Under the pieces are notes generated by a model. The model worked only from the letters and a program-made list of their open reading frames with translations, searched no databases and was not told the origin of the DNA. 64,000 nucleotides of DNA from Thermochromatium tepidum ATCC 43061 (GTDB lineage: Bacteria > Pseudomonadota > Gammaproteobacteria > Chromatiales > Chromatiaceae): NCBI RefSeq assembly GCF_009664085.1, contig NZ_CP039268.1, forward strand, positions 2,155,501 through 2,219,500, written 5' to 3'. A program made the position numbers and the translations under genes. Shown here one piece after another: positions 17,451-30,624 of the stretch. Positions within the stretch are counted from its first letter, which is position 1. Every line of letters starts with the position of its first letter.

Positions 17451-18950
17451 ATGATGCAGACGAGACAGACACGAACCCCAAGGGGTGACCGCCTATTCCG
17501 CTGGTCGAGGCCGTCGATATCGCTGCTGCTCGGCGGTCTCCTGCTCCTGGGAGCGGTGGCCCCGTTGCCGGCGGCTGAGAAGCTGTTCGACTTCGGCACG
17601 CTCAACGTCGATCTCTCCAGGGTCCAGACCAAGCCGGGTGAGCCAGCGGTCGCCCCCAAGGAGTCACCGACCCAGCAACTCCCGAGCACACCCGAGAGCC
17701 CAGCCCCGGCGGTACTTCCGCGCGATGCCGAGACCAAAATCGAGCAGACGATCCGCTCGCAGGCAGTCAAGGTGGCGCCAGTCGAGGTCCGGACCGAGCA
17801 GAGGGCCCGCCAGACAGTGGTCTTTCCGGTCCCCGAGGACCGACCGGTGATCGAGGTCAAGATCGCGGCTGGCTCCGAGAAGAAGGACTGGCTGGAGGAG
17901 GCGGCGCGCCGCTTCATGGCCGATCCCACGCTCGGTCGGCTGGAGGGCAAGCCGATCCGGCTGGTGATCGACAAGATCGGTTCGACCCAGTCGGCGAGCC
18001 TTTTGATCGCGGGCAAGACGATGCACAACGGGCGCAACGAATATCAGGTCTGGGCGCCGGCCTCTAGCATCTTCCGCAGCCTGGTCGAAGAGGCCTTCAC
18101 CGGCGACAGGCTGTTTGAGACCGACGATTCATTGGTACGCAGCCCCATGGTCTTCGTCACCTGGGAGCCGGTCCAGCAGGCCATCGATCGGATCATCCAG
18201 AAATCGATGAGCTTTGATACCCTCACCGAGATCTTCTCGCGCGAACTCAACAATGAGGTCATCGACCCCAATGGCCGCAGTTTTCAGTTTGGCTTCACCC
18301 GTCCGCAGACCTCCAACAGCGGCGCCGTGGCCCTCATCACCATGGCCTATGAGTTCTTTGCCAAGGATCGCGCGCGCTACAGGATCCGGCTGGAGGATCT
18401 AAAGGATCCCCAGTTTCAGGCCTATCTGGCCTTCATCAAATACATGTCCGACCAGACCAAGGACAGCACCGGCAAGCTCGCCGAGCCCCTGATGCAGGCC
18501 GGCTATGGCGGCCAGCCGCTCTCTTCGGTCTATGTCTATGAGAACCTGGCCGTGAAGCTGGCCTTCATCCGCAAGGTCAATGACCCCAATGGGGTGCGCC
18601 CCATCTTTCGCTACCCCAAATACAACCTGATCTCGGATCATCCCTATTACACCCTACGCCACGGCAACTCGCGCGAGCAGGTTGAAGCCGCACGGCGTTT
18701 CAAGGATTATCTCCTGACGCGCGAGATCCAGCTCCTGGCATTGCAGAAAGAGGGGTTCCGCCCGGTGAGCACCGAGATCTCCAATCAGGAGATGAACGAG
18801 GTACTGGGCGACTTCGTGGCCGAAAACGGTCTGATTCCAGACCTGATCAAGGCCTCCCAAGTCCTTATCCCGGCCCAGAGCGGCGAGGTCATCCTGGCCC
18901 TGATCCGGACTTACGAGGCGCTGGGTGATCCTGTAGGATCCAATCTCTAA
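17451..18950 (+). CDS. Exported solute-binding protein paralogue
   Basis: 499 residues with a signal sequence or anchor (SISLLLGGLLLLGAVAPLPAA, about 23-44). A Pro/Glu/Gln-rich linker (45-110) follows, then a solute-binding domain. It shares with the preceding gene the pattern GSEKKDWLEEAARRF, a VTWEPV stretch, RPQTSNSGAVAL, YPKYNLISDHPYYTL and GFRPVS, in the same order, so the two are ancient duplicates. This copy lacks the VWA domain. It starts 24 bp after the previous stop; two ATGs (17451, 17454) are possible. The ligand is unknown. I infer it works with its neighbours at or in the cell envelope. Confidence 0.78.
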   Translation: MMQTRQTRTPRGDRLFRWSRPSISLLLGGLLLLGAVAPLPAAEKLFDFGTLNVDLSRVQTKPGEPAVAPKESPTQQLPSTPESPAPAVLPRDAETKIEQTIRSQAVKVAPVEVRTEQRARQTVVFPVPEDRPVIEVKIAAGSEKKDWLEEAARRFMADPTLGRLEGKPIRLVIDKIGSTQSASLLIAGKTMHNGRNEYQVWAPASSIFRSLVEEAFTGDRLFETDDSLVRSPMVFVTWEPVQQAIDRIIQKSMSFDTLTEIFSRELNNEVIDPNGRSFQFGFTRPQTSNSGAVALITMAYEFFAKDRARYRIRLEDLKDPQFQAYLAFIKYMSDQTKDSTGKLAEPLMQAGYGGQPLSSVYVYENLAVKLAFIRKVNDPNGVRPIFRYPKYNLISDHPYYTLRHGNSREQVEAARRFKDYLLTREIQLLALQKEGFRPVSTEISNQEMNEVLGDFVAENGLIPDLIKASQVLIPAQSGEVILALIRTYEALGDPVGSNL

Positions 18951-18990
18951 CCCGGTTGCGACCGCGACCGATCCGACGAGGAGACCTGTC

Positions 18991-19662
18991 ATGTGGCACT
19001 CATCCCTGTCCCGTAGCGCCCTGTTGGGCGCTCTGATCGCCCTGCTTGCAAGCGCCCCGGCGGCTCGGGCGGCGAGCTTCGGTGATTATCTGAAACAGCT
19101 TGGGGCCTTTTCGTTCGGCGGTAGCGAATTCGACCCCAAAGACATGCAGGGCAATCAGAAGGACTGGGCCGACCGCGAGCGTTGGGTCAAGGAGGCGCTG
19201 GACAAGGCCTATCAGGCCCTGGAGCGCGCGGACCGGGAGATCAGCCTCTACGACTTCCAGAATTACTACAGCGTGCTCTCCATTCGCTGGACGCCCGAGT
19301 ATCTGTCAGATCCGGCGAACATCGGCAATCTCAATGCCTATGCCACCTTCACCGAGTACCTCTCGCGCTATCTGAAGGTCAAACAGGAGCTGATCGCCAA
19401 GATCGCCGAACTGAATCGGCATCAGGCCGTGCTCCAGCAGGTCGACCCGCGTCAGCTCACCGGGCCGTTTCAGCTCAACACCGGGGCTCAGGTGCAATCC
19501 TATACGCAGCAGGCTGCCGGCTCGATCGATACCAAGGCCCATCAGGCCGCGCTCGCGACCGCGGCGGGGGCGGTAGAGAAATACACGGCCGAGCTCCAGC
19601 GTGCCATCGACTATGGGGTCGAACTCGAGGGCTATTTCAAGCAGGCCGCTGGCATCCAATAG
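18991..19662 (+). CDS. Exported helical protein of unknown function
   Basis: 223 residues. A signal peptide (LLGALIALLASAPAARA, cleavage near residue 30) is followed by an almost wholly helical, coiled-coil-prone mature protein with many Gln, Ala and Tyr, e.g. LKVKQELIAKIAELNRHQAV. I recognise no family. It is the last gene of the three-gene exported cassette, 40 bp after the previous stop, with GAGGAGA before the ATG at 18991. A periplasmic scaffold or partner for the VWA/solute-binding pair is possible but unproven. Confidence 0.7.
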   Translation: MWHSSLSRSALLGALIALLASAPAARAASFGDYLKQLGAFSFGGSEFDPKDMQGNQKDWADRERWVKEALDKAYQALERADREISLYDFQNYYSVLSIRWTPEYLSDPANIGNLNAYATFTEYLSRYLKVKQELIAKIAELNRHQAVLQQVDPRQLTGPFQLNTGAQVQSYTQQAAGSIDTKAHQAALATAAGAVEKYTAELQRAIDYGVELEGYFKQAAGIQ

Positions 19663-19768
19663 CTGGGGTGGCCTCCTCGCAATACGCCCTGGGCCGGCCT
19701 GATCCATCATCCATGCCGCCTCGAACGAGGCCATCACTGTCCGGGCGATCCGGCGGAGGAAGATACCG

Positions 19769-20473
19769 GTGAAGCTATCGGACATCACGCTCGTACTGGC
19801 CACACGCGACGAGGCCCATAACATCAGGGCCTTCTTGGCCTCCATCCCGCGCGAGCTCTCATTGGTGGTCGTGGACGCCAGTCGAGACGAGACACCGGAT
19901 CTGATCGAACGGCTCAGACCCGACCGGACCCTGGTTCTGCGTGAGCCCGGCAATGTCACCGAGGCTCGCCAGCGCGGATTCGAGGTCGCGCGCTCGGACT
20001 GGCTGCTCTTTTCGGACGCCGATGTGGTCTTTGCGCCCGACTATTTCGAACGTCTGACCGCCCTCGACGAGCCGGCGGTCTACTATGGCCCCAAGCTGTC
20101 CCGCGACCGTTTCCGTGCCTACTACCGCCGCTTTGCCTGGGGACAGGCGCTGTGTCAGGCCTGCGGGATCCCCGCCGCCTCGGGTTCCAATCTGCTGATC
20201 CCGCGTCAGGCGCTCTGCGCCGTGGGCGGATTCGACCTGCGCCTCAACTGCAACGAGGACTCCGAGGTGGTCTGGCGCATTCGGCGTGCCGGATTTGCGA
20301 CCCGCTATCGTCCCGACCTCATCGTCTATGCCACCGATCATCGCCGCATCGAGCGCCGCCGGCTGCGCAAGACCCTGCATTCGATCGTCCGGTGTCTGTT
20401 GCTCTATAGCAACTTGATGCCCGAGGACTGGAGGCGCCTGGATTGGGGTTATTGGCGAGATCGCCATTCCTGA
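19769..20473 (+). CDS. Family 2 glycosyltransferase
   Basis: 234 residues. A GT-A fold shows the family 2 pattern: a start strand LVLATRDEAHNI, then VVDASRDETPDLI, then the metal-binding D-x-D in LFSDADVVFAPDY, and a later acceptor/base region with CNEDSEVVWRIRRAG. It would transfer a sugar from a nucleotide donor to an unknown acceptor at the membrane's inner face. It has no membrane helices of its own. The GTG start at 19769 is chosen for the GGAGGA 7-12 bases upstream. It is about 105 bp after the exported cassette in the same direction and could be co-transcribed. Confidence 0.82.
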   Translation: MKLSDITLVLATRDEAHNIRAFLASIPRELSLVVVDASRDETPDLIERLRPDRTLVLREPGNVTEARQRGFEVARSDWLLFSDADVVFAPDYFERLTALDEPAVYYGPKLSRDRFRAYYRRFAWGQALCQACGIPAASGSNLLIPRQALCAVGGFDLRLNCNEDSEVVWRIRRAGFATRYRPDLIVYATDHRRIERRRLRKTLHSIVRCLLLYSNLMPEDWRRLDWGYWRDRHS

Positions 20474-20552
20474 TGTGATCTGAAAAGACTGTCCACAAAC
20501 CAAGCCGATGCTTTAAACGCGGTGTCGAGTCGCGCCGTCCCGTCCCGTATAA

Positions 20553-24791
<4,239 letters not shown>

Positions 24792-24827
24792 TTCCCAAGG
24801 TCGGAAACTGTCTCAGCGAGCTCGGCA

Positions 24828-25535
24828 CTAGAGTCCCGTGATGGTCTGCTCGATCCAGTGCTCGACCTCGGCATTGATCTCGGTGGCCTTGCGACCCTGG
24901 GTCTGGATGGTCGGTCCGATCACCAGCTCGATGGTTCCGGGGCGCTTGATCAGACTCCGGCGTCCCCAGAAGAGGCCAGCATTATGCGCGATCGGGACCA
25001 CGGGTCGCCCCGTGCGCTCGGCGAGCAGGGCGCCGCCGATGTTGTAACTGCCCTGGGTTCCGGGGGCGACCCGCGTGCCCTCGGGGAAGATGATCACCCA
25101 GTATCCATGCTCCAGCAGCGCGCTCCCCTCGCGGATGAGGCGTGTGATCTCACGGCGCCCAGCGGCTCGATCGATCGCGATGTGACTCAGCCGCTTGAGT
25201 GCCTGGCCGAAGATGGGGATGCGGATCAGCTCCTGCTTGAGTACCCAGGATTGTTCCAGCGGCAGCAAGGCTCGAAGCGCGAGGATCTCCCAGGCGGACT
25301 GGTGTTTGCAGAGCACGATGGCGTTTTCCGTGGGCAGATGCTCCAGACCGCGCACACGATGGTCCAGGCCGCAGAGTCGCTTCAACACCCTGAGATTGAA
25401 TCTGGCCCAGGAGCGGGCGAAACGCGCGCCAGTCGTGTCCGGTGTGCATCCACCCAACACCAGGATCAGCACCGAATAGATCAGACTCGATCCGATCAGG
25501 ATCGATTGAAACAGCAGCGAACGCAGCAAGATCAT
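24828..25535 (-). CDS. plsC: 1-acyl-sn-glycerol-3-phosphate acyltransferase
   Basis: 235 residues. An N-terminal membrane helix is followed by the acyltransferase motifs: CKHQSAWEILAL (H-x4-E variant of H-x4-D, common in this branch), FPEGTRVAPGTQG (motif III), and VVPIAHNAG (motif IV). It adds the second acyl chain to lysophosphatidic acid to make phosphatidate at the inner membrane. Last gene of the glyQ-glyS-gmhB-plsC operon, its start overlapping the gmhB stop by 4 bp. This gene order is common in gammaproteobacteria. Confidence 0.93.
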   Translation of the reverse strand: MILLRSLLFQSILIGSSLIYSVLILVLGGCTPDTTGARFARSWARFNLRVLKRLCGLDHRVRGLEHLPTENAIVLCKHQSAWEILALRALLPLEQSWVLKQELIRIPIFGQALKRLSHIAIDRAAGRREITRLIREGSALLEHGYWVIIFPEGTRVAPGTQGSYNIGGALLAERTGRPVVPIAHNAGLFWGRRSLIKRPGTIELVIGPTIQTQGRKATEINAEVEHWIEQTITGL

Positions 25536-26104
25536 AGCAGGTCCGGATTTTCAATGAGCGCGCTGGCGGCGGCGTTGAGGTCGGGATAGATCAGGATGTC
25601 GCACAGTGCCGCGTCCTGGCCCTGTTCATGCAGGCATTCCAGGGTGTGCTCACCCTTACCGGTACGTACCAGCCAGGGCCGGGCACCGGCGGCGCGCGCG
25701 GCCTGGATGTCGCCGAGCGAATCACCGATGAAGGGTACCGCACTCAGGTCGACATCAAAGCGCGCAGCGATCTCCAGAAGCAGACCCGGACGCGGCTTGC
25801 GACAGTTGCAGCCGTCATTTGGCCCATGCGGACAGAAGGCGATCATCTCGATGCGCCCGCCCTCGGACTCAACGCGATCGCGCAATCGCCGATGGATGGC
25901 ATTGAGCGTTTCAAGTCCGAACAGTCCGCGCGCCAATCCGGATTGATTGGTAGCGACCGCGATCCGAAAGCCCGCATGTGACAGACGGGCAATGGCCTCC
26001 AGACTACCGGGAATCGGTACCCACTCATCCGGCGACTTGATGTAATCGTCGGAGTCCTGGTTGATGACGCCGTCGCGATCGAGGATGAGGAGTTGAGCCG
26101 TCAT
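25532..26104 (-). CDS. gmhB: D-glycero-beta-D-manno-heptose-1,7-bisphosphate 7-phosphatase
   Basis: 190 residues, HAD family. The catalytic start LILDRDGVINQDSDDYI has the nucleophile Asp and the acid Asp two residues on. The zinc loop CPHGPNDGCNCRKPRPG and the late VPFIGDSLGDIQAARAAGA motif are also present. It removes the 7-phosphate during ADP-heptose synthesis for the lipopolysaccharide core. It sits 21 bp after glyS and overlaps plsC by ATGA, so it is translated with the operon. Confidence 0.93.
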   Translation of the reverse strand: MTAQLLILDRDGVINQDSDDYIKSPDEWVPIPGSLEAIARLSHAGFRIAVATNQSGLARGLFGLETLNAIHRRLRDRVESEGGRIEMIAFCPHGPNDGCNCRKPRPGLLLEIAARFDVDLSAVPFIGDSLGDIQAARAAGARPWLVRTGKGEHTLECLHEQGQDAALCDILIYPDLNAAASALIENPDLL

Positions 26105-26125
26105 GTTAAGACTGAACCCTGAACT

Positions 26126-28201
26126 TCACTGGAGCCGCGCGATGTCGGCCACGCGCAGGAACAAGGCCGACAACGATCGCAGCAATTGGAGCCGGTTGCG
26201 CCGTATGGCCGGGTCTTCGGCCATCACCATGACCGCGTCGAAAAAGGCGTCCACCTCCTCGCGCAGTTCGGCCAGTGTCTCAAGGATGGCGACATAATCG
26301 CGCGCCTCGGCCAGCGGCTCGACCCGGGTTTCCAGCTCGGCGATCCGTTCGGCCAGCCGTTGTTCGGGGACCTCGACCAGCAACGCCGGGTTAGGGCCGG
26401 CCTCGGCCAGATCCGACGGATCGGCCTTGAGCAAGATGTTGCGGATGCGCTTGTTGGCAGTCGCTAGGGCCTCGGCGGCGGGCAGACGGCGAAACTGAGT
26501 CACGGCTGCGATACGCCGGTCTAGGTCCCAGGGGTTGGTCACGCCCGTGTGGATGACAGACTCGACCGTATCGACCGCCACTACGCGCTCGCTGTAATAG
26601 CCGCGCAGGCGCTCCAGCGTGTAGCTCAGGACCGCCTCGACCGTGTCCCCGGCCAGGAGTCCATCCGGGAAGCCGGCGGCAGCGCGTTCGAGCAGGTCGC
26701 GCAGATCCAGGTCCAAGGGGGTCTCGATCAGGATCCGCAACACGGCGATCGCGGCCCGGCGCAGGGCATAGGGGTCCTTGGTACCGCTCGGACGCAGCCC
26801 GATACCGAAGATGCCGACCAGGGTGTCGAGACGGTCGGCGAGCGCCAGTGCCCGGCCGCAGGGACTGGTCGGCAGGGTGTCGCCGGCGAAGCGCGGGCGG
26901 TATTGCTCCTCGATCGCCGCGCTGACACAGGGGTCCTCGCCCGAGCGCTCGGCATAGTAACGCCCCATGATGCCCTGGAGCCTGGGGAACTCGAATACCA
27001 TCGCCGTCATCAGGTCGCATTTGGACAGCGCGGCGGCGCGCTCGACCAGCGCCGGATCGACACCAAGTCTCGGGGCCAGATCTCGGCCCAAGCGAGCGAC
27101 CCGCGCGCACTTGGCCGCCTGGGTACCGAGCCTGTCCTGGAACACCACGGTCTCCAATCGGGGTGCGAAGGACGCTAGCGGCTGCTTGAGATCCTGCGAC
27201 CAGAAGAAGGCGGCATCCGAGAAGCGTGGGCGGATGACGCGCTCGTTGCCGGCGCGGACCTGATCCGGGTTGCGGCTTTCGATATTGGCCACGACGATGA
27301 AGTGCGCCTGAAGCCTCCCCTGCTCATCCTCGACCGGGAAATATTTCTGATGGCTCTGCATGGTCTCGATCAGCACCTCGGGCGGGATCTCCAGGAAGCG
27401 CGCATCGAACCGGCACAGCAGGGCCTGGGGCCACTCGACCAGGGCCGTGACCTCATCGAGCAGCGCCGGGTCGATCCGCGCCCGCAGTCCGTTGGCGGCG
27501 GCCAGACTCGTGACCTGCGCGCGGATACGCTCGCGCCGACGCTCGAAGGACGGCTCGACCCGGCCCTGTTCGCGCAGGGTCATGGCATAGTCGCACGCCC
27601 GGCCGATGGCGATGGGGGCAGGGTGATGGAAGCGGTGGCCGCGGGTACGGGTCTCGGCAGGCAGACCCATGACGGTGCCAGCGACGGGTTCGCTGCCGAG
27701 CAGCAGACAGACCCAGTGCACTGGGCGCACGAACTCCTCGCTGCGATCGCTCCAGCGCATCCGCTTGGGGATCGGAAGACCAGCGAGCGCGGCCTCGGTC
27801 ATCTCAGGCACCAGCTCGGCTGTCTCGCGACCAGGGATGAGGCGGCGATGGACCATCCAGCCTCCCTTATCGGTCTCCTCGCGCCCGAGCCCCTCGACCT
27901 CAACCCCACAGGAACGCGCAAAGCCGAGCAGCGCCGGGGTCGGACGGCCCTCGGCGTCGAAGGCGGCCTGGACCGCCGGACCTCGGCGTACGCTCTCCTG
28001 ATCGGGCTGGCGGGTCTGGATGCCCCGGATCAACAGGGCCAGACGGCGCGGCGTGGCAAAGGGTTCGATCGATTCGAAGCCGATCCCGTTGGTCTTGAGC
28101 TGGTCGCGCAGGCCCTCGGTGAAGGCGTGCGACAGGATGGGCAGGGCGAGCGGCGGGAGCTCCTCGGTCCCGATCTCGATGAGCAGATCAGTCGTCGACA
28201 T
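26126..28201 (-). CDS. glyS: Glycine-tRNA ligase beta subunit
   Basis: 691 residues starting MSTTDLLIEIGTEELPP at 28201; an earlier TTG is open but the homology and AGAGGA SD favour this ATG. It keeps the N-terminal PxxLxxL region, the HD-like domain (GIMGRYYAERSGEDPCVSAA), and a C-terminal DALR anticodon-binding domain. With GlyQ it forms the alpha2beta2 enzyme that charges tRNA-Gly; beta supplies most tRNA contacts. It lies 20 bp after glyQ. Confidence 0.96.
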   Translation of the reverse strand: MSTTDLLIEIGTEELPPLALPILSHAFTEGLRDQLKTNGIGFESIEPFATPRRLALLIRGIQTRQPDQESVRRGPAVQAAFDAEGRPTPALLGFARSCGVEVEGLGREETDKGGWMVHRRLIPGRETAELVPEMTEAALAGLPIPKRMRWSDRSEEFVRPVHWVCLLLGSEPVAGTVMGLPAETRTRGHRFHHPAPIAIGRACDYAMTLREQGRVEPSFERRRERIRAQVTSLAAANGLRARIDPALLDEVTALVEWPQALLCRFDARFLEIPPEVLIETMQSHQKYFPVEDEQGRLQAHFIVVANIESRNPDQVRAGNERVIRPRFSDAAFFWSQDLKQPLASFAPRLETVVFQDRLGTQAAKCARVARLGRDLAPRLGVDPALVERAAALSKCDLMTAMVFEFPRLQGIMGRYYAERSGEDPCVSAAIEEQYRPRFAGDTLPTSPCGRALALADRLDTLVGIFGIGLRPSGTKDPYALRRAAIAVLRILIETPLDLDLRDLLERAAAGFPDGLLAGDTVEAVLSYTLERLRGYYSERVVAVDTVESVIHTGVTNPWDLDRRIAAVTQFRRLPAAEALATANKRIRNILLKADPSDLAEAGPNPALLVEVPEQRLAERIAELETRVEPLAEARDYVAILETLAELREEVDAFFDAVMVMAEDPAIRRNRLQLLRSLSALFLRVADIARLQ

Positions 28202-28221
28202 CTCCAAAGATCCTCTCCCAC

Positions 28222-29127
28222 TCAAGCGTGCAGCATGGGGAAGCCGAGCGCCTCCCGTTTGTCGTAATAGGCCTGGGCAACCGCGCGCGCCAAGGTGCGC
28301 ACCCGCAGGATGAAGCGCTGACGCTCGGTGACCGAGATCGCCCCGCGTGCGTCGAGCAGGTTAAAGGTGTGCGAGGCCTTGAGCACCTGCTCATAGGCCG
28401 GAAGCGGCAGAGCGCGCGCAATCAGCTCCGCGCTCAGGCGCTCATGGGTGTCGAACTGCGCAAAGAGTGTGGCGGTATCGGCCAGCTCGAAGTTGTAGGC
28501 CGACTGCTCGACCTCGTTTTGATGATAGATATCGCCATAGGTGACCACACCGCCCGGTGAGCAGCTCCAGACCAGGTCATAGACGCTCTCGACCTCCTGG
28601 AGATACATGGCGATGCGCTCCAGCCCGTAGGTGATCTCGCCGGTCACAGGCCGGCAGTCGAGTCCGCCGACCTGCTGAAAATACGTAAACTGGGTGACCT
28701 CCATCCCATTGAGCCAGACCTCCCAGCCCAGACCCCAGGCCCCGAGCGTGGGCGATTCCCAGTTGTCCTCGACGAAACGGATGTCATGCACCAGGGGGTC
28801 GATTCCTAGACGGCGCAGTGAGTTCAGGTACAGCTCCTGGATGTCGAGCGGTGAGGGCTTGAGCACCACCTGGAACTGATAGTAGTGCTGGAGCCGGTTA
28901 GGGTTCTCGCCATAGCGTCCGTCGGTCGGACGGCGCGAGGGCTGGACATAGGCACTGCGCCAGGGCTCGGGTCCGATCGATCGCAGAAAGGTGGCCGGAT
29001 GGAAGGTGCCCGCGCCCACCTCCATGTCAAAGGGCTGGACGACGACACACCCGAGATCGGACCAGTAGCGCTCGAGCGCAAAGATGAGACCCTGGAAGGT
29101 CGAGAGATCCTCGGATTCGCGACTCAA
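28222..29127 (-). CDS. glyQ: Glycine-tRNA ligase alpha subunit
   Basis: 301 residues, near the usual 300. Class II synthetase catalytic subunit: [20 protein letters not shown], motif 2 around [20 protein letters not shown], and [20 protein letters not shown] are all as in E. coli GlyQ. It activates glycine and transfers it to tRNA-Gly with GlyS. First gene of the four-gene operon. The promoter should lie in the 175 bp shared with the divergent cation transporter. Confidence 0.97.
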   Translation of the reverse strand: MSRESEDLSTFQGLIFALERYWSDLGCVVVQPFDMEVGAGTFHPATFLRSIGPEPWRSAYVQPSRRPTDGRYGENPNRLQHYYQFQVVLKPSPLDIQELYLNSLRRLGIDPLVHDIRFVEDNWESPTLGAWGLGWEVWLNGMEVTQFTYFQQVGGLDCRPVTGEITYGLERIAMYLQEVESVYDLVWSCSPGGVVTYGDIYHQNEVEQSAYNFELADTATLFAQFDTHERLSAELIARALPLPAYEQVLKASHTFNLLDARGAISVTERQRFILRVRTLARAVAQAYYDKREALGFPMLHA

Positions 29128-29302
29128 AGATAGACTCCTGTGAGACCAGTTCTACAAAGTCGCACAGTATAGGCGGTCGCTGGCCGATATGCCCGACGCG
29201 ATCGGCACGCGCGGTCGCGTCCGTCCGCCGAGGGCGCCTGTAGGGACATTGGACACCGGGGGCATATACTTGCGCCTCCGAAGCCAACCGTCATCGATCA
29301 GG

Positions 29303-30469
29303 ATGTCTAGTCTCATGAACATCCCCTCAGCTGCCATGCTCGAACGCCGTCAAGCGATCTCGCGCACCTCGATCGTCGGCGCCGTTCTCAATCTCATCCT
29401 GTCGGCGGTCAAGATCCTTGTCGGGATCCTGGGCCACTCACAGGCCCTGGTGGCCGATGGCATCCATTCGCTCTCGGACCTGCTCTCGGACCTATTGGTC
29501 TATGTCGCCGGGCATCATGCCAGTCAGCAGCCAGACCAGGATCACCCCTACGGCCATGCCCGTTATGAGACCGTCGCGACCTTGGCCCTGGGGATTTTGC
29601 TGTTGCTGGTCGCCGTCGGCATCGGCTGGGATGCAATCCAAAGACTGTTCAAGCCGGAGTCTCTGTTACAACCCGGCGCCCTGGCGCTCGGTGCCACCCT
29701 GCTCTCGATCGGCCTCAAGGAGTGGCTCTACTGGTGGACGCTCGGCCATGCGAGGCGGGTCAACTCGGATCTGTTGCGCGCCAATGCCTGGCATCATCGC
29801 AGTGACGCCATCTCATCGATCGTGGTCCTGATCGGCATCATCGGGACCATGGCCGGTTTGACCTATCTGGATGCCATCGCCGCCATCATCGTTGCGCTGA
29901 TGATCGCCCACATTGCCTGGGGGTTGGGCTGGGGCGCGGTCCACGAGCTGGTGGACACGGGTCTGGAATCCGAGCGCATCGAGACCGTGGCGCAGACCAT
30001 CTGCTCGGTCGGCGGCGTGCGCGATATCCACATGTTGCGAACGCGCCGGCTCGGTGGCCAGGTCTCGGCGGACGTCCATGTACTGGTCGATCCGGATATC
30101 AGCGTCTCCGAGGGGCACATGATCAGCGTCCTGGTCGAGCAGCGCCTCAAGCGCGAGATCTCGGACATAGTCGATGTGACCGTCCATATCGATCCCGAGG
30201 ACGATGCAGACAATCGGGATGTCACACCCCTCCCACTGCGCGCCGAGGCCCTGGCACGACTTGCCTCATGTTGGTCAGGGATCCCGGCCGCCAATGAGCG
30301 CGAGCGTGTCCTGTTGCATTATCTCGGCGGACGCATCGAGGTCGAGGTCTTCTTTCCGCTCCTAGCCTGTCGGCGTGCTGGGGCTGACCCCGAGCGACTG
30401 GGCGCTGAATTGACGGCAGCGCTCAAAGAAGACCCGGCGTTTGGCAGGGTCCGCGTATATTTCGGATGA
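29303..30469 (+). CDS. Cation diffusion facilitator family transporter
   Basis: About 388 residues from the ATG at 29303; the ATG at 29315 (MNIPSAAMLERRQ) is equally possible, and the open frame further upstream lacks homology. Six membrane helices carry the paired metal site H-S-x-x-D in VADGIHSLSDLLSDL and H-x-x-x-D in NAWHHRSDAISS. A cytoplasmic ferredoxin-like domain follows (DIHMLRTRRLGGQVSADVHV). An extra ~90-residue C-terminal extension follows the usual CDF domain. Such proteins export Zn, Fe, Mn or Co in exchange for protons. The HSxxD/HxxxD pattern alone does not fix the metal. Divergent from glyQ. Confidence 0.87.
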   Translation: MSSLMNIPSAAMLERRQAISRTSIVGAVLNLILSAVKILVGILGHSQALVADGIHSLSDLLSDLLVYVAGHHASQQPDQDHPYGHARYETVATLALGILLLLVAVGIGWDAIQRLFKPESLLQPGALALGATLLSIGLKEWLYWWTLGHARRVNSDLLRANAWHHRSDAISSIVVLIGIIGTMAGLTYLDAIAAIIVALMIAHIAWGLGWGAVHELVDTGLESERIETVAQTICSVGGVRDIHMLRTRRLGGQVSADVHVLVDPDISVSEGHMISVLVEQRLKREISDIVDVTVHIDPEDDADNRDVTPLPLRAEALARLASCWSGIPAANERERVLLHYLGGRIEVEVFFPLLACRRAGADPERLGAELTAALKEDPAFGRVRVYFG

Positions 30470-30544
30470 CCCGGTGCGCGACAAGCCCCGCCGTTCAGGG
30501 CGGGGAAAGAGCGCGGACGGCGGAGCCGTCCTTGCCTTTCGGTT

Positions 30545-30624
30545 TCAGTGTGGTGTCTGCTGCTGTTCGATGTACTGGCGCACGATGGCGATCGGCGCAC
30601 CGCCGCAGGATGAGGCGAAGTAAG
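30545..30624 (-). pseudogene. IS200-type TnpA (Y1 transposase) C-terminal remnant
   Basis: On the minus strand the DNA before tnpB reads SYFASSCGGAPIAIVRQYIE then QQQTPH and a TGA at 30545-30547. That is the conserved last helix and strand of IS200/IS605 tyrosine-HUH transposases. The HUH motif and catalytic tyrosine are gone. The truncation point abuts the tnpB start, which shows a deletion of about 350 bp relative to a complete element. Confidence 0.7.
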
